In this document: in pieces, positions 36,701 to 48,367 of the stretch
Position numbering within the stretch: the stretch's first letter is position 1
Layout of the letters: every line of letters starts with the position of its first letter
NCBI GenBank assembly: GCA_008364785.1
Contig: VTTJ01000008.1
Coordinates: 186,001-250,000 of the forward strand
Direction of reading: 5' to 3'
Origin: Bacillus sp. BGMRC 2118
GTDB taxonomy: Bacteria > Bacillota > Bacilli > Bacillales > SA4
DNA: 64,000 bases
Translations under genes and position numbers: made by a program
Notes under the pieces: model-generated
The model's input: the letters and a program-made list of their open reading frames with translations, nothing else
Database searches by the model: none
Told to the model about the DNA's origin: nothing

Positions 36701-39700
36701 GTAAAGGTTAGTGGATTAGGGGTTGTAGGAGATACAATTATTAGTGGAAACCCTGCAACACTAGAGTCAGGTATAACAAACCTTGGTACGAATGATATTG
36801 CAACATTGAATGTAAATTTTTATGTTGATGAAGTAAAAGAAGCAAATTTAATTGGTAAAACAACCATATCAAATTTAAAGTCAAAGTCTGTTCAAACTGC
36901 TTCAGTTGTGTGGGAGGAACCAACTGCGGGTGACCACACTTTAATTGCAGTAATTGATACAATTGAGTCTGACAGCAAAGTAGATAACCAGTTCAACCGT
37001 CCAGTTGTTGTAAAGCAACAATTAGGTTTAACTGTACTTATTGATGCTGCTCATGAAAATGATAATACATCTGCAGACCCTAACGTCTCATATAAAGACA
37101 ACATGAAGTTATTTACGAAGCTAGTCAGAAATCAAGGCTATACAGTTAAAGAAAATACACAACCTTTAACAGCTGAGATTTTGTCAAATGTAAAAGTACT
37201 AGTTCTAACACAACAGAACAATAAAGACTTAACAGCTGAAGAAAATCAAGCAATTTCAGATTTCGTGAAAAATGGTGGGTCGTTATTCTTATTAGGTAAG
37301 AGTAACTATAAAAATTCATTAGTTACAGGAAATAATGATTTACTTCAATTAATGGGTTCAACAATCCAAATTAGTAATGATGGTATTTTCGATGACAGTA
37401 AAGAAGGTAACTTCTGGAGTACACCATTAACAATGAAACATGCTGTTCAATTACACCCAGGTTTAGTAGACAATTATTTAACTGACCGAGTATCATTTAT
37501 TAATTACTATAGTGGTGCAAGTTTACACAAGGTTGGTAATGAACCATTAGTGAATAGTGATAGCGTTACAATTATTGCTTCCGGTAATGAAACGACATAT
37601 CAAAATTTTGCAGTAAAGGATGCATATATCTATGATAAAGTATCTGATGCAGAGGGTGGTTCAGCAATTCCTGCGATTGCCTCTGAATCAATTGGTGAAG
37701 GTCAAGTATTAGTTACAGGAATGAATATCCTAAACGATAAGCAACTTGACGAAGGCTATGATGAAGTAGGGAACGATGAATTTGCTTTAAACGCAATTAA
37801 TTGGTTAGCAGGAAGAGGAACGGAAATTAAGAATATTGGTGAAGCACGAGATCTTGAGACTGGTTCTGATGTAGTGGTAGAAGGAACAGTAACAAGTAAC
37901 ACTGATACATTCTTCGATGCATTTTATATTCAAGATGAAACAGGTGGAATTTTTGCATATAAGGAAATTCCAAATGCAGATGCATTAAAACTTGGCGATA
38001 AAGTTCGCGTATACGGAAAAATCAAAACGTTCGAAGGTGACCTAGAGTTAGAGTTTGATAGCTTCGATACAGACGTTATTAAAATTGGTGAAGGAGAACC
38101 GCTTTCACCTAAAAAGATGAAAACTCTAGATGCGTCTAAAGATTCAAATCAAGGTCAACTTGTTAAGGTAACTGGAAAGGTTATTAAGAAGTATGATGCA
38201 AATTCATACGTTATTGATGATGGATCTGGTGAAATTTTAGTATTCACAGACGGATACATCGTTGAGAAAACAGGTGCTGTTCCTAATTTGAAAGTTGGAG
38301 ATAAACTTGAAGCAGTTGGATTAACTAGTACATTCTCTGATGGAAAACGTATCCGAGTTCGTGATACGAAGGAATTAAAGAAAATAGATGGCTTAGATTT
38401 ATCGATTATGCATGTTAATGATATACATGCAAATGTTCAAAAGTATCCAAAGTTAATCACAGCAGTGCACCAAGTACGCAGTGAACATGATAATACATTA
38501 TTATTAAACGCTGGTGACGTGTTCTCTGGAACTCTATACTTTAAACAATATCAAGGTTTGGCTGATTTAGAATTCTTAAATTCATTAAACTTTGACGCAA
38601 TGACACTAGGAAACCATGAATTTGATAAAGATTCGCAAACTCTTGCTAACTTTATCAAGGATGCTAATTTCCCAATTGTAAGTTCAAATGTTAATGTTAC
38701 AAATGATGCTGTACTAAGCCCTTATTATGTTGACAGCCTTACAAATGCAGCTGAAGGTGGAAAGATTTATCCTGCGATTGTTAAAACGATTGAAGGAGAT
38801 AAGGTCGGTATCTTTGGTTTAACAACAGAAGAGACTACTATACTAGCTAGTCCTAGCAAAGATATCGAATTCGAAAATGCCATTGAAAAAGCAGGAAAAA
38901 CAGTTGAGATGCTTGAAGAAGCTGGAGTAAATAAAATTATTGCTCTGTCACATTTAGGTTATACACCTGATGTAGAATTAGCACAAAGTGTTGACGGAAT
39001 AGACGTAATTGTTGGTGGACATTCTCACACTATGCTAACGAAACCTGTAGTTATTGATAAGGAAGAACCTACAGTTATTGTTCAAGCAAATGAATACCTA
39101 AATTACTTAGGACAACTAGATGTATCATTTAACGAAAATGGTGTTGTAACATCTAATAATGGAGTACTTCTTGATTTAGCTGGTTTTGAAGAGGATGCAG
39201 CTGCAAAGGAACGAGTTGCTGAGCTGGATGAACCTATTGAAGATCTGAAGAAAACAGTAGTTGGATCAACAGATATCATGTTAAATGGAGAACGCGGTGA
39301 CGTTCGAACAAAAGAAACAAACCTTGGTAACCTTATTGCAGATGCAATGGTTCAGAAGGCGAATGAATATATTCCAACTACTATTGGATTACAAAATGGT
39401 GGGGGAATTAGAGCTTCTATTAATAAAGAAGGTTTAGCTGATTACGATGTAACACTTGGTGATGTTCTAACAGTAATGCCTTATGAGAACCAACTTGTTG
39501 CTCTACATTTAACTGGAGCAGAGGTATGGGAAGCACTTGAGCATAGTGTAAGTGAAGTTGAAACAGCTCAAGGGAAATTCTCACAAGTATCAGGACTTCG
39601 CTTCAAATACGATGTAAACAAAGCACCAGGTGAGCGTGTATGGCTAGTTGAAGTGAAAACAGAAACTGGATATAAAGCAATTAATCTGCAAGAGACGTAT

Positions 39701-40747
39701 TCAGTTGCTACAAATCTGTTCGTAGCTGATGGTGGCGATGGTTATGAAGTATTTAAGAAAGCTAAAGATGAAGGACGTATTACTGAGCTTTACATTGTAG
39801 ATTTTGAAGTTCTTGCTTCATATTTTGAAGCGAATAGTCCTTTGGCTCCAGTTGTAGAGGGAAGAATTATTCAAGAACAAGAGCCTACAAGTGAAAACCC
39901 AGGTGATGGAAACAACCCAGGTGATGGAAACAACCCAGGTGATGGAAACAACCCAGGTGATGGAAACAACCCAGGTGACGGAAACAACCCAGGTGATGGA
40001 AACAACCCAGGTGATGGAAACAATCCAGGTAACGGAAACAACCCAGGTAACACAAACAAACCGGTTGTGACAAAACCAGAAGTTAAGAATGGGAAAGCAG
40101 CAGTATCAGATTCTGATATAGCGAAGGTAGAAAAGGACGGAACGTTAGTAATCGATGTTAAAGGAAATGATTCAGCTACAGTTAATCTGTCAGCTAAACA
40201 AATTGAAACATTAAAGGAAAAGGGAGCTTCACTTGTTATTAATAATGATCATGTTGAACTTCAAATTCCATTAAGTAATTTACCAGATGGTAAAGATATT
40301 TCAACATCAATTCAAAAGCTAAAAGACATCGAAGAAGCTGTTAGCAGTGTATATGACTTTACGATTTATGCAGACGGAAAGGCAATCCACACGTTTGATA
40401 AGCCGATTACACTAGTTTTTGATATTGATGTGAAAAAAGTGAAAAATACTGATGATTTAAAAGTTTACTATTTTAATGAAACGACTAAGAAGTGGGAGTT
40501 AGTACCAGGTGCAGTATATAAGGATGGCAAAGTATATGTTGATACAAATCACTTCAGTACATTTGCTGTATTTGAAGTAAAAGAATCAAACAAGACTATA
40601 CTTGAAAACATTCCTGCTCCTGAATTAGGGAAGAAACTTCCTAATACAGCTACAAGTTACTATAATCTCTTATTAATTGGAGGAGTATTAGTACTTGCTG
40701 GTACAATACTATACTTTGTACAAAGACGAAGAAAAGTTCAAGTCTAA
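33728..40747 (+). CDS. Giant LPNTA-anchored multidomain surface protein (PHP hydrolase plus 5'-nucleotidase)
   Basis: A 2339-residue cell-wall protein. Signal peptide with core [18 protein letters not shown] lamin-tail domain (about 42-175, [13 protein letters not shown]), two OB-fold modules (about 225-430), and Ig-like regions (about 435-630). A CehA/PHP-type metallohydrolase (about 632-900) with [11 protein letters not shown] and [10 protein letters not shown] GATase-like segment (about 1095-1350) and further OB modules (about 1360-1550). A calcineurin-like 5'-nucleotidase (about 1556-2040) with [29 protein letters not shown] and the C-terminal domain motif NGGGIRAS. Then a nine-unit NNPGDG-type spacer (about 2057-2111), a beta-rich domain, LPNTA (2304-2308), a hydrophobic helix and a basic tail. 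It is like B. subtilis YfkN/YhcR but much longer. TTG start 7 nt after AAAGGAGAG. It likely scavenges phosphate or nucleotides at the surface. Confidence 0.9.
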   Translation: MSFLKKKKSKKIVSSFLAGLIFIGTIAPNVTVSKAYAETPAADHIVISEVYGGGGNKDAEYKNDFIELYNPTEVEVSLEGWSVQYTSAKGVFSSNKTELTGVIKPKSYYLIQQAAGSGGTKNLPAPDVTGTIGMSGTEGKIALVKSTDYVTGKNDSNVVDFIGIGSATESEGTATGKMSNTTSAQRVDPNVDTNDNSVDFKLDAPTPLNSKGETGEDTPPPSTEPVNKTIEEIRTVDSNGRPTLEGSIVILEGVVTAKLESANTDNIYIQDEKGNGVVVRKSNTKSEDIQLGNKVTVQGKVDFFNGLTQVSYESITKLTETNEVPVPKLVTIDEITTFATAEKLEGSLVTFVGKATNIPTTTAGSGYNVTFSDESDKAITLRVESTTGIVPSDVLKQGQFYEVTGVVGQYDSSSPYTSGYQVNPRQTTDFKETNPLSLVHEPLKTVYTENDVTFTAEAKNADKVTVYYREKGTVEYTSLLLTKGEDNIYSAALNASSVPQSGFEYYLEAVSANEEPKFVGLAESPIVVEVIEDTFGPTIEAETPMNGTRVENVRPEIAVFVTDASGIDEESITVKVDSTQLTSGVTYEEDQIKISLGKDLNLGKHTVEVRVKDSKGNESTHTWTFEVVEVFTGGGHFRGTTHNHTNISHDGSGTPVQAVEAAKKYNYDFFAFSDHSHDIDTDLIDKDTVDREGNPERTGGEEWKLTKDVANQYTKNGEFVVFPAFEMTSTTWGHSNVFGTENFIDRKQAGGKYQNLSNYYAWILSYDDAVAQFNHPGWPEGAFNHFMPYDANVDRLFTMLEVGNGSGHYAYDNQEDTYLSALDLGWKVAPTYGEDNHDGTWGETNFRTVVVADDLTEASLLHAMKNLRVYMTEDPNFTLDFLANGRYMGSTVDGTKLNFTVKGNDLVSESKSMPEYNYLKTGYVSNDAVAKVELISNGKKVIDSFEPNTTDFEWNPSVDVTGQQWFVVKVTQKDGERIYSAPIWSEEVPYDVKVSGLGVVGDTIISGNPATLESGITNLGTNDIATLNVNFYVDEVKEANLIGKTTISNLKSKSVQTASVVWEEPTAGDHTLIAVIDTIESDSKVDNQFNRPVVVKQQLGLTVLIDAAHENDNTSADPNVSYKDNMKLFTKLVRNQGYTVKENTQPLTAEILSNVKVLVLTQQNNKDLTAEENQAISDFVKNGGSLFLLGKSNYKNSLVTGNNDLLQLMGSTIQISNDGIFDDSKEGNFWSTPLTMKHAVQLHPGLVDNYLTDRVSFINYYSGASLHKVGNEPLVNSDSVTIIASGNETTYQNFAVKDAYIYDKVSDAEGGSAIPAIASESIGEGQVLVTGMNILNDKQLDEGYDEVGNDEFALNAINWLAGRGTEIKNIGEARDLETGSDVVVEGTVTSNTDTFFDAFYIQDETGGIFAYKEIPNADALKLGDKVRVYGKIKTFEGDLELEFDSFDTDVIKIGEGEPLSPKKMKTLDASKDSNQGQLVKVTGKVIKKYDANSYVIDDGSGEILVFTDGYIVEKTGAVPNLKVGDKLEAVGLTSTFSDGKRIRVRDTKELKKIDGLDLSIMHVNDIHANVQKYPKLITAVHQVRSEHDNTLLLNAGDVFSGTLYFKQYQGLADLEFLNSLNFDAMTLGNHEFDKDSQTLANFIKDANFPIVSSNVNVTNDAVLSPYYVDSLTNAAEGGKIYPAIVKTIEGDKVGIFGLTTEETTILASPSKDIEFENAIEKAGKTVEMLEEAGVNKIIALSHLGYTPDVELAQSVDGIDVIVGGHSHTMLTKPVVIDKEEPTVIVQANEYLNYLGQLDVSFNENGVVTSNNGVLLDLAGFEEDAAAKERVAELDEPIEDLKKTVVGSTDIMLNGERGDVRTKETNLGNLIADAMVQKANEYIPTTIGLQNGGGIRASINKEGLADYDVTLGDVLTVMPYENQLVALHLTGAEVWEALEHSVSEVETAQGKFSQVSGLRFKYDVNKAPGERVWLVEVKTETGYKAINLQETYSVATNLFVADGGDGYEVFKKAKDEGRITELYIVDFEVLASYFEANSPLAPVVEGRIIQEQEPTSENPGDGNNPGDGNNPGDGNNPGDGNNPGDGNNPGDGNNPGDGNNPGNGNNPGNTNKPVVTKPEVKNGKAAVSDSDIAKVEKDGTLVIDVKGNDSATVNLSAKQIETLKEKGASLVINNDHVELQIPLSNLPDGKDISTSIQKLKDIEEAVSSVYDFTIYADGKAIHTFDKPITLVFDIDVKKVKNTDDLKVYYFNETTKKWELVPGAVYKDGKVYVDTNHFSTFAVFEVKESNKTILENIPAPELGKKLPNTATSYYNLLLIGGVLVLAGTILYFVQRRRKVQV
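39895..40062 (+). repeat. 18-bp in-frame tandem repeat
   Basis: Nine units of an 18-bp sequence (AACCCAGGTGATGGAAAC and variants) encode NPGDGN seven times, then NPGNGN and NPGNTN. It is a flexible spacer, likely length-variable by slippage, between the nucleotidase and the wall-proximal domain. Confidence 0.9.
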
Positions 40748-40762
40748 GTAGAAATTTACAAA

Positions 40763-40799
40763 AGAAAAAGCATGTTCCTGATGGAACATGCTTTTTCTA
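40763..40799. terminator. Terminator of the giant surface protein gene
   Basis: AAAAAGCATGTTCC / GGAACATGCTTTTT arms with a TGAT loop and T-run. Confidence 0.85.
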
Positions 40800-40891
40800 A
40801 TACTGTCGTTATATCTTTTGAAATAATAGGTATGATTATCATGTATAATAGTTTCATAGTAACCATTATTTAATAGGAAAGTGGAATCCAT

Positions 40892-41977
40892 ATGCAACAG
40901 AACTCCTTTAAATTTAACGATTATAATACTGAATTAATTTTCTCTTTATTACGATGGATCTTTTTGTTAGGTGCAGTCGTATTATTTTATTTTCCTCCTG
41001 TAGCGAAAGAGTTAAATTATGAGTTACACACTTTTAACGTCTTATTAGTGGTCGGTTTTTTCTATATGGCCATAACACAGCTGACTCTACATTATTTATC
41101 GAATAACCAACGCGTTTTTAGCTTTTTAACAAAAGCCGGTGTTGTATTTGACTTTATTGCTTTTATTTGGTTGCTTATGCTTTCAGGAGGTGTAGAAAGC
41201 TTATTGTTTCCGATTGCTTATTTAATCGTTATGCATGCAACGATTTATTGGCGTATCATTGGCTCAATTATTTCCATTTCGTCTGTCGGTATTGCATATA
41301 CAGTCATTTTATTCATCCAATTCAAGACTGTAACACCAGTAGTGCTTATACATTTTATTCTTAACATGAGTTTTTTACTAATATTAGGGATGTTCGGAGC
41401 TCTTATCGTTTATCGAGAGAGAAAGCATCAATCAGAGAAAAATACATACAAAACACTGGTTAGTAAAGATTTCTTGACCGGTCTATCTAATCACAGACAT
41501 TTCCAGGAACATCTCATTGAATGTGGTAATAGAGATGTAACTCTAGCCATGTTAGATATTGACTATTTTAAAAGAGTTAATGATATGTATGGACATGTGA
41601 TAGGTGATCGTGTATTAACGAAAATGGGAGAAATTCTCATGAATACAATACCAGAGGGAAAAGGACTTTCATTTAGATATGGTGGGGAAGAATTTGCGAT
41701 ATTGTTTTATACTTCAGATGGTAATGAGGTTAAGTCATATCTAACATCGCTAAATGAAAAGTTACATGAGACGATATTTGAAGTTGAAAATGATACGTTC
41801 TCAATAACAATTAGTATTGGTGTATGTAGTAAGCAAAGTAATGAAAAATTAAATCATCATTTTGTCATGCATGCAGATTCACTGTTGTATAAAGCAAAAA
41901 AAATGGGAAGAAACCAGGCGATATTTGAGGATGGAACAATTTTAAAGAACAACTTTGAGTCTATGTTTATATCTTAA
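40892..41977 (+). CDS. Membrane diguanylate cyclase (GGDEF)
   Basis: A 361-residue protein with about six N-terminal transmembrane helices (residues 15-175) and a C-terminal GGDEF domain starting at SKDFLTGLSNHRHF, with the active-site motif FRYGGEEFAILF (about 264). Cyclase activity is expected since GGEEF is an accepted active variant. No RxxD inhibitory site is seen. The membrane module has no recognised ligand motif. It lies 30 nt before the HD-GYP gene, suggesting a linked synthesis/degradation pair for c-di-GMP. Confidence 0.9.
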   Translation: MQQNSFKFNDYNTELIFSLLRWIFLLGAVVLFYFPPVAKELNYELHTFNVLLVVGFFYMAITQLTLHYLSNNQRVFSFLTKAGVVFDFIAFIWLLMLSGGVESLLFPIAYLIVMHATIYWRIIGSIISISSVGIAYTVILFIQFKTVTPVVLIHFILNMSFLLILGMFGALIVYRERKHQSEKNTYKTLVSKDFLTGLSNHRHFQEHLIECGNRDVTLAMLDIDYFKRVNDMYGHVIGDRVLTKMGEILMNTIPEGKGLSFRYGGEEFAILFYTSDGNEVKSYLTSLNEKLHETIFEVENDTFSITISIGVCSKQSNEKLNHHFVMHADSLLYKAKKMGRNQAIFEDGTILKNNFESMFIS

Positions 41978-42007
41978 ACTAGTAAACTGTTTGTGAGGTT
42001 ATGCTGA

Positions 42008-43111
42008 ATGAAAAAATTAGTCTATGCAACGTGGTTCGGTACTTCAGTTAGTGCATTGTTTATAACTTCATATTCCACTTATATTTTAAAGGAAGAATTA
42101 TCGAGGGAGTCCATATGTACGTTACTAGCAGTTTTAATTGCTTATTTTCCATATGTATTGATTCGGCAATATGTGAGTAAAAACTTCAGAAGACTTCTGT
42201 TTTTGTTAATCACAACTAGTGTTATTGCGAGTATATATTATTTGGCTCCGTACATAGGACTTGTCATTTTTTATATGATTCCCATTTATGCTGTATTGTT
42301 TAAGAATAAAATCTACTTTGTTTTTGCCTTTTTTACATCTTTACTCAGTTATATTATTGTCTTAAGCTTACAACCATTCACTTCATTTAACCCTTTATAT
42401 GAACTTATTCAATTATTAGCATTTTTCATTTATACCGTGATTTTATATTACGTCTCAACAGTGTCAGCCAAACAGGAAAAGTTAAATTCGATGTATACGA
42501 AGACAATGGAGGCACTCGTGTTAGCGATTGAAGCGAAGGATGAGTATACGAGGGGACATTCAACGAGAGTTTCTGAATATAGCATGATATTAGGTACATA
42601 TTTGAAGTCAAATGGTTTTCCGGTAGATTTAGAAGTGCTTAGAATCAGCTCATTATTACATGATATAGGTAAAGTGAATATTCCAATTGAGATTTTACAG
42701 AAGAAAGGAAAATTGACAGAGAAGGAATATGAAGAAATTAAAAAGCATCCAACCTTTGGTGCCGAAATTGCAATAAGTTTAGAATTTCCGAAAGAGATCA
42801 CAGAGCCTATTTTGTATCATCATGAAAGGAAGGATGGTAATGGCTACCCACATGGGTTAGAAGGTGCCAATATCCCTCTGCTTGCCAGAATTATTTCTAT
42901 AGCAGATACATTTGATGCGCTGACAACGAACCGGTCATATAGGTCTGCATTTTCCATTTATGAAGCAAAGGATATCATCATTGAAAACAGTGGAACTCAA
43001 TTTGATGATGAATTAATTACGTATTTTGTTGAATGTTTTCCATTACTCAAAACTAGAGCAGAACAGTTAATTGAATTGGAACGTCAGTTAACGAGTGCTA
43101 TGGTAGAATAA
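42008..43111 (+). CDS. Membrane HD-GYP domain phosphodiesterase
   Basis: A 367-residue protein with about six transmembrane helices (residues 5-155) and a cytoplasmic HD-GYP domain. The HD motif is LLHDIGKVNIP (about 218), and the GYP motif HHERKDGNGYPHGL (about 271) is intact, followed by ARIISIADTFDALTTNRSYR. HD-GYP enzymes hydrolyse c-di-GMP. It probably shares a transcript with the GGDEF gene upstream. GAGG precedes the ATG by about 10 nt. Confidence 0.92.
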   Translation: MKKLVYATWFGTSVSALFITSYSTYILKEELSRESICTLLAVLIAYFPYVLIRQYVSKNFRRLLFLLITTSVIASIYYLAPYIGLVIFYMIPIYAVLFKNKIYFVFAFFTSLLSYIIVLSLQPFTSFNPLYELIQLLAFFIYTVILYYVSTVSAKQEKLNSMYTKTMEALVLAIEAKDEYTRGHSTRVSEYSMILGTYLKSNGFPVDLEVLRISSLLHDIGKVNIPIEILQKKGKLTEKEYEEIKKHPTFGAEIAISLEFPKEITEPILYHHERKDGNGYPHGLEGANIPLLARIISIADTFDALTTNRSYRSAFSIYEAKDIIIENSGTQFDDELITYFVECFPLLKTRAEQLIELERQLTSAMVE

Positions 43112-43120
43112 TTAGACAAA

Positions 43121-43150
43121 GAAAGGCACACATTCCCCGTGTGCCTTTTC
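43121..43150. terminator. Bidirectional terminator between the HD-GYP gene and clpE
   Basis: AAAGGCACAC / GTGTGCCTTT arms around ATTCCCC, with T-run and A-rich flank. Confidence 0.85.
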
Positions 43151-43160
43151 ATTATTTACC

Positions 43161-45266
43161 TTATGGTGACTGTACTTTCAACTCATTTTCTATCGTAATG
43201 ACTTCAAATTCTTTAATTTCCGGGTTATCAATGAGAAGGTCCGTAATTTGGTCTTCAACGTGTTCTTGAATAGTTCTGCGTAGTGGTCTTGCTCCAAATG
43301 AAGGAGAATAGCCAAGTTTCGCCAGAAGAGCTTTTGCATCATCAGATATTGTAATGGTCATATTTTGTTCTTGCAGCATCTCATTTAACTCAGTTATCAT
43401 GATGTCTGTTATTTGAATCATATGTTCTTCCGTTAATTGTTCAAATTCAATAATGGCATCAAATCTGTTTAAAAATTCCGGTTTAAAGTAGGAGCGTAAA
43501 GATTCCATAACAGAAGTAGTGCCTGTGTCTGAAGATTTTTCAAATCCTACTGAGATTCTCTTATCTGTCACACCCGCATTACTAGTCATAATGATGACAG
43601 TATCTTTAAAGTTGACGGTTCTTCCTTGACTGTCTGTCAATCTGCCATCTTCTAATAGTTGAAGGAACATATGCTGTACGTCAGGATGTGCTTTTTCAAT
43701 TTCATCAAGCAAAATGATACTATAAGGATTTCGTCTAACCTTTTCCGTTAATTGTCCTGCTTCTTCGTGCCCTACATAACCAGGAGGTGATCCAATTAAT
43801 TTCGATACAGAATGCTTTTCCATATATTCACTCATATCTAATCGAACCATTGCTTCCTTAGAACCAAATAGCTCCATTGCTAGTTGTTTCGTAACTTCTG
43901 TTTTCCCAACTCCTGTTGGCCCAACGAATAGGAATGAACCAATTGGACGGTGTTTTGCCTTTAATCCGGCTCGACTTCTTCTAATTGCTTTTGAAACTTT
44001 TTCAACCGCAGTATGTTGTCCAATTACCTTTTTCGACAAAGAGTCTGCAAGATTTTTCATTTTCTCCTGGTCATTTTGTTTTAATTTACCAACCGGAATT
44101 CCTGTTTGCTTTTCAATGATTTTTTGAATATCCCAAACCTCTACAATGGATTTTTCATTTGTAGCTTCAGCCAGTTTCTTTTCTAACTTTATTTCTTCCA
44201 TGCGTAACTTTGCCGCTAGCTCGTAGTTTTCCTCACTGGCAGCAAATTCTTTTTCTTTTGCAATTAATTCTAGTTTTTCTTGAATATTCTTTGTTGAGCC
44301 TGACAGCGCAGACAGGTTTTTCTTGGAACCGGCTTCATCTAATAGGTCAATGGCTTTGTCTGGTAAAAAGCGATCTTGAATATAACGGTGTGATAACGTT
44401 ACACAAGCCTCAATTGCTTCATCGCTATATGTGACCTCATGATAGTCTTCATATTTTGATTGAATGCCTTTTAAAATTTCAATAGCTTGATGAATAGTAG
44501 GCTCATTTACGATAATTGGTTGGAAGCGTCTCTCGAGTGCTGCATCTTTTTCAATTTTACGATATTCCTTTAATGTTGTAGCACCAACCAATTGTATTTC
44601 ACCTCGTGCTAATGCTGGTTTTAGTATATTTCCTGCATCCATTGAACCTTCTGCAGAACCGGCACCAACAAGCATATGAATTTCATCTATAAATAGGATG
44701 ATATTTTTTCTTGTTTGCAGCTCTGAGATAATTTGTTTCATGCGGTCTTCAAATTGGCCGCGAACAGCTGTACCTGCAACTAATGCTGCAACATCGAGTA
44801 AATATACTTCTTTCTTTAAAAGTTTCGAAGGCACAGAACCTTCTATGATTTTTAGAGCGAGTCCTTCTACAACAGCTGTTTTACCAACACCAGGCTCGCC
44901 AATTAGTACTGGGTTATTTTTATTTCTACGATTTAGTATTTCAATTACTCGGTCTACTTCATCCTGACGACCAATAACTGGATCAATTAGTCCTGCACGT
45001 GCCACATTCGTAAGATTACGTCCAAATTGATCGAGGACACCGTTTCCTTGGTTAGGTTTTTTTGTTTGTCCTTGTTGATTCTTTTGCATTCCATCAAAGA
45101 ATTGCTCAAATGGTTGATTAGTGGAGTGAAATCCAGCTGGTATTTTCATATTGTTTTTCTCTTCTGCATAGCATGTATGACATAGTTGATATTGTTTTCT
45201 TTCATTATTTAGTTGAAAATTTACTAATACAGATGCTTCATTTTGATTACATTTTTGACAAATCAT
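43161..45266 (-). CDS. clpE: ATP-dependent Clp protease ATPase subunit ClpE
   Basis: A 701-residue Hsp100 ATPase that unfolds substrates for ClpP. The N-terminal zinc finger (CQKCN...CHTC) is the ClpE hallmark. AAA-1 has [13 protein letters not shown] and LFIDEIHML; a UVR-type coiled region follows (about 325-370). AAA-2 has [13 protein letters not shown] and [13 protein letters not shown], then the D2-small domain with [11 protein letters not shown]. The ATG at 45266 is chosen over a start at 45302, since GGAGGAA lies 7 nt upstream and the zinc finger begins right after it. Two CtsR boxes in the promoter indicate heat-stress control. Confidence 0.96.
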   Translation of the reverse strand: MICQKCNQNEASVLVNFQLNNERKQYQLCHTCYAEEKNNMKIPAGFHSTNQPFEQFFDGMQKNQQGQTKKPNQGNGVLDQFGRNLTNVARAGLIDPVIGRQDEVDRVIEILNRRNKNNPVLIGEPGVGKTAVVEGLALKIIEGSVPSKLLKKEVYLLDVAALVAGTAVRGQFEDRMKQIISELQTRKNIILFIDEIHMLVGAGSAEGSMDAGNILKPALARGEIQLVGATTLKEYRKIEKDAALERRFQPIIVNEPTIHQAIEILKGIQSKYEDYHEVTYSDEAIEACVTLSHRYIQDRFLPDKAIDLLDEAGSKKNLSALSGSTKNIQEKLELIAKEKEFAASEENYELAAKLRMEEIKLEKKLAEATNEKSIVEVWDIQKIIEKQTGIPVGKLKQNDQEKMKNLADSLSKKVIGQHTAVEKVSKAIRRSRAGLKAKHRPIGSFLFVGPTGVGKTEVTKQLAMELFGSKEAMVRLDMSEYMEKHSVSKLIGSPPGYVGHEEAGQLTEKVRRNPYSIILLDEIEKAHPDVQHMFLQLLEDGRLTDSQGRTVNFKDTVIIMTSNAGVTDKRISVGFEKSSDTGTTSVMESLRSYFKPEFLNRFDAIIEFEQLTEEHMIQITDIMITELNEMLQEQNMTITISDDAKALLAKLGYSPSFGARPLRRTIQEHVEDQITDLLIDNPEIKEFEVITIENELKVQSP

Positions 45267-45293
45267 ATGTGATTCCTCCAATATATAAAATGA

Positions 45294-45349
45294 TTTGACC
45301 AACTTTGACCTTCTGACATTATTTTACCTTGACCATTTTTGACTTTCAA
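45294..45349 (-). promoter_or_regulatory. clpE promoter with two CtsR operators
   Basis: On the minus strand TTGAAA (45349-45344), a 17-nt spacer and TAAAAT (45326-45321) form a sigma-A promoter. CtsR-type direct repeats are seen at 45344-45328 (AGTCAAA-AAT-GGTCAAG, inside the spacer) and at 45310-45294 (GGTCAAA-GTT-GGTCAAA, perfect, just after the start point). Confidence 0.9.
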
Positions 45350-45451
45350 ATAATATGTTTTGGAAGTAAAGGAAATTATTGCTATAAATAAACTGGAAAA
45401 AGATGTATGATAAGTATATAGGTAAATATCCCTAAAGGGAGAGGTGGAGTA

Positions 45452-45946
45452 ATGAGTAAAAGTAATATTGTATTTGGATTAACCTTGATTTTGTTAGGAG
45501 TCTTGTTTTCCTTGCAATCATTTGGAGTGATTGATCATTTTTGGAGTGCATTTTGGCCATTATTTTTAATAATTCCTGGAGTTATCTTTCATGTAGCCTT
45601 TTTTATTAGTGGTGCTAAAAGGAGTTTAGCAGGACTATTAGTACCTGGTGGGATTTTACTCGTTATCGGTTTACTATTTGTTTTTGAAAGTATGACATCA
45701 TGGCAATTTTCTCATGCAACGTGGCCGATTTATTTGTACGCTGTGTCATTTGGATTATTTGAATTATATATTTTTGGCGGGAGAGAGCGTGGATTATTAA
45801 TACCGGTTGGGATTTTAGCAACAGTTGGAACGGTATTTCTTGTAAACGAGTTACTGAGCTTTCAATTATTTAATTTATGGCCATTAATTTTAATTGCAGC
45901 TGGGTTTTATGTAATGACTGGTCAGAAAAAGTCGAAGCAGGGCTAA
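45452..45946 (+). CDS. Small membrane protein (LiaI/LiaF-like TM region)
   Basis: A 164-residue protein with five to six hydrophobic segments in a repeated pattern: gene start, then FGLTLILLGVLFSLQSFGV, FWPLFLIIPGVIFHVAFF, LLVPGGILLVIGLLFVF, GLLIPVGILATVGTVFLV and LFNLWPLILIAAGFYVM. The alternating WPL-I-GV pattern is that of the LiaI-LiaF-like transmembrane region (DUF5668-type). Function unknown; related proteins are tied to envelope stress. Preceded by GGGAGAGG. Divergent from clpE. Confidence 0.65.
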   Translation: MSKSNIVFGLTLILLGVLFSLQSFGVIDHFWSAFWPLFLIIPGVIFHVAFFISGAKRSLAGLLVPGGILLVIGLLFVFESMTSWQFSHATWPIYLYAVSFGLFELYIFGGRERGLLIPVGILATVGTVFLVNELLSFQLFNLWPLILIAAGFYVMTGQKKSKQG

Positions 45947-46026
45947 CTTTCATCATACCTTTCATACATAACTTTTCTTTATTTCCGAGAAGATAGTAAT
46001 GAAGTAATGTTGAAAGGAGTGATATT

Positions 46027-46158
46027 ATGACTCAGTCAAAACGTCAAAAGGAGCGTCAATTCAGAGCTAGAAAAGAAGCTCAAAATCCCCACGGTAAGGT
46101 GGATTCCTTCAAGGAGTTGGGTGAAGGAGTGGAAGGGAAAAATAACGAGAACCGTTAA
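46027..46158 (+). CDS. Small charged protein, 43 residues, unknown
   Basis: An ATG 7 nt after AAAGGAGTGA opens MTQSKRQKERQFRARKEAQ, a Lys/Arg/Gln-rich helix-forming N-terminus, with a more acidic second half ending NNENR. It has no hydrophobic segment. The strong ribosome binding site and the terminator directly after it support a gene. It looks like the small hydrophilic proteins common in spore-formers, but I do not recognise the family. Confidence 0.6.
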   Translation: MTQSKRQKERQFRARKEAQNPHGKVDSFKELGEGVEGKNNENR

Positions 46159-46163
46159 GGAGC

Positions 46164-46195
46164 ATGCCACAGGTAATACTGTGGTATTTTTTTTG
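46164..46195 (+). terminator. Terminator after the 43-residue gene
   Basis: CCACAG / CTGTGG arms with a GTAATA loop and a T8 run. Confidence 0.75.
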
Positions 46196-46313
46196 CGAGA
46201 ATACTCTCATTATGAAAACACCTGTTAGTAAAATGAAGCATGTATACTTCATTAATCTGCTATATATATCAATATACTGCCAATCTATGCTATAATATCC
46301 CGAGTAGAATTAG

Positions 46314-47954
<1,641 letters not shown>

Positions 47955-47962
47955 TATATTGT

Positions 47963-47997
47963 GGCGCAGGTCCTGCTATGGGACTTGCGCTTTTTTG
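47963..47997 (+). terminator. Terminator of the ABC-F gene
   Basis: GCGCAGGTCC / GGGACTTGCGC arms (one G-U) followed by a T6 run. Confidence 0.8.
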
Positions 47998-48136
47998 TGA
48001 TGGCTCACATCCATTATATGGGGCGACTAAGATACTGTCTAAAATTGCATCCATCTCGTTCAACAATAGTTTATTTTCGTCTGAATTATTCCAACAATCA
48101 TCCGAATTATCTAAATAATACAACATTAGAAATAGA
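47998..48136. other. Intergenic spacer, nothing recognised
   Basis: Between the ABC-F terminator and the leader promoter I see no supportable gene or repeat. A 100-codon reverse frame passes through it but overlaps the ABC-F gene end and its terminator. Confidence 0.5.
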
Positions 48137-48166
48137 TTGTTAAAAATATACAATCTCAATTATAAT
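48137..48166 (+). promoter_or_regulatory. Strong sigma-A promoter before the 21-codon ORF
   Basis: TTGTTA (48137-48142), an 18-nt spacer and a perfect TATAAT (48161-48166) place transcription start near 48173. Confidence 0.7.
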
Positions 48167-48197
48167 AAACTTAATTACTAGATTAGGAGGAATTTAC

Positions 48198-48263
48198 ATG
48201 TCAATCAAAACATTCTTATTACATACTGCAGGAGTAGCTATAGAGGGGTTACACAAAGCTTAA
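48198..48263 (+). CDS. 21-codon leader ORF before the MFS gene
   Basis: A near-consensus TTAGGAGGAA lies 7 nt before an ATG encoding a 21-residue peptide (MSIKTFLLHTAGVAIEGLH plus KA). It follows a strong promoter and precedes the MFS gene by 104 nt, with no terminator between. Size, placement and the competing RNA pairings downstream look like a translation-attenuation leader peptide of the kind found before some efflux and resistance genes. It could also be a small secreted or membrane peptide. Not recognised. Confidence 0.55.
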   Translation: MSIKTFLLHTAGVAIEGLHKA

Positions 48264-48282
48264 TAGTAAAATTCTTAAGTGT

Positions 48283-48355
48283 GGTATATACGAGTATACC
48301 CCTGTTTGACACTCCTGCTTTCACTCGATTATTTTATTTCGACTATAAGTAGGGG
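48283..48355 (+). promoter_or_regulatory. Possible attenuator pairing over the MFS ribosome binding site
   Basis: CCCCTGTTTG (48299-48308) can pair with TAAGTAGGGG (48346-48355), which contains the MFS ribosome binding site. The same C-run (ACCCCT) can instead pair perfectly with AGGGGT (48244-48249) inside the leader ORF, or its upstream part can form the GGTATA / TATACC hairpin (48283-48300). Confidence 0.4.
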
Positions 48356-48367
48356 GAACGATTATTT

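Noticed and set aside
39895..40062. CRISPR-like array
   Set aside because: The units are contiguous 18-bp tandem repeats in frame with a protein, without spacers.
39871..40073. Reverse ORFs of about 62 residues with repeated GLFPSP or HHLGCF units
   Set aside because: They are antisense shadows of the 18-bp NPGDGN repeat in the giant surface protein gene.
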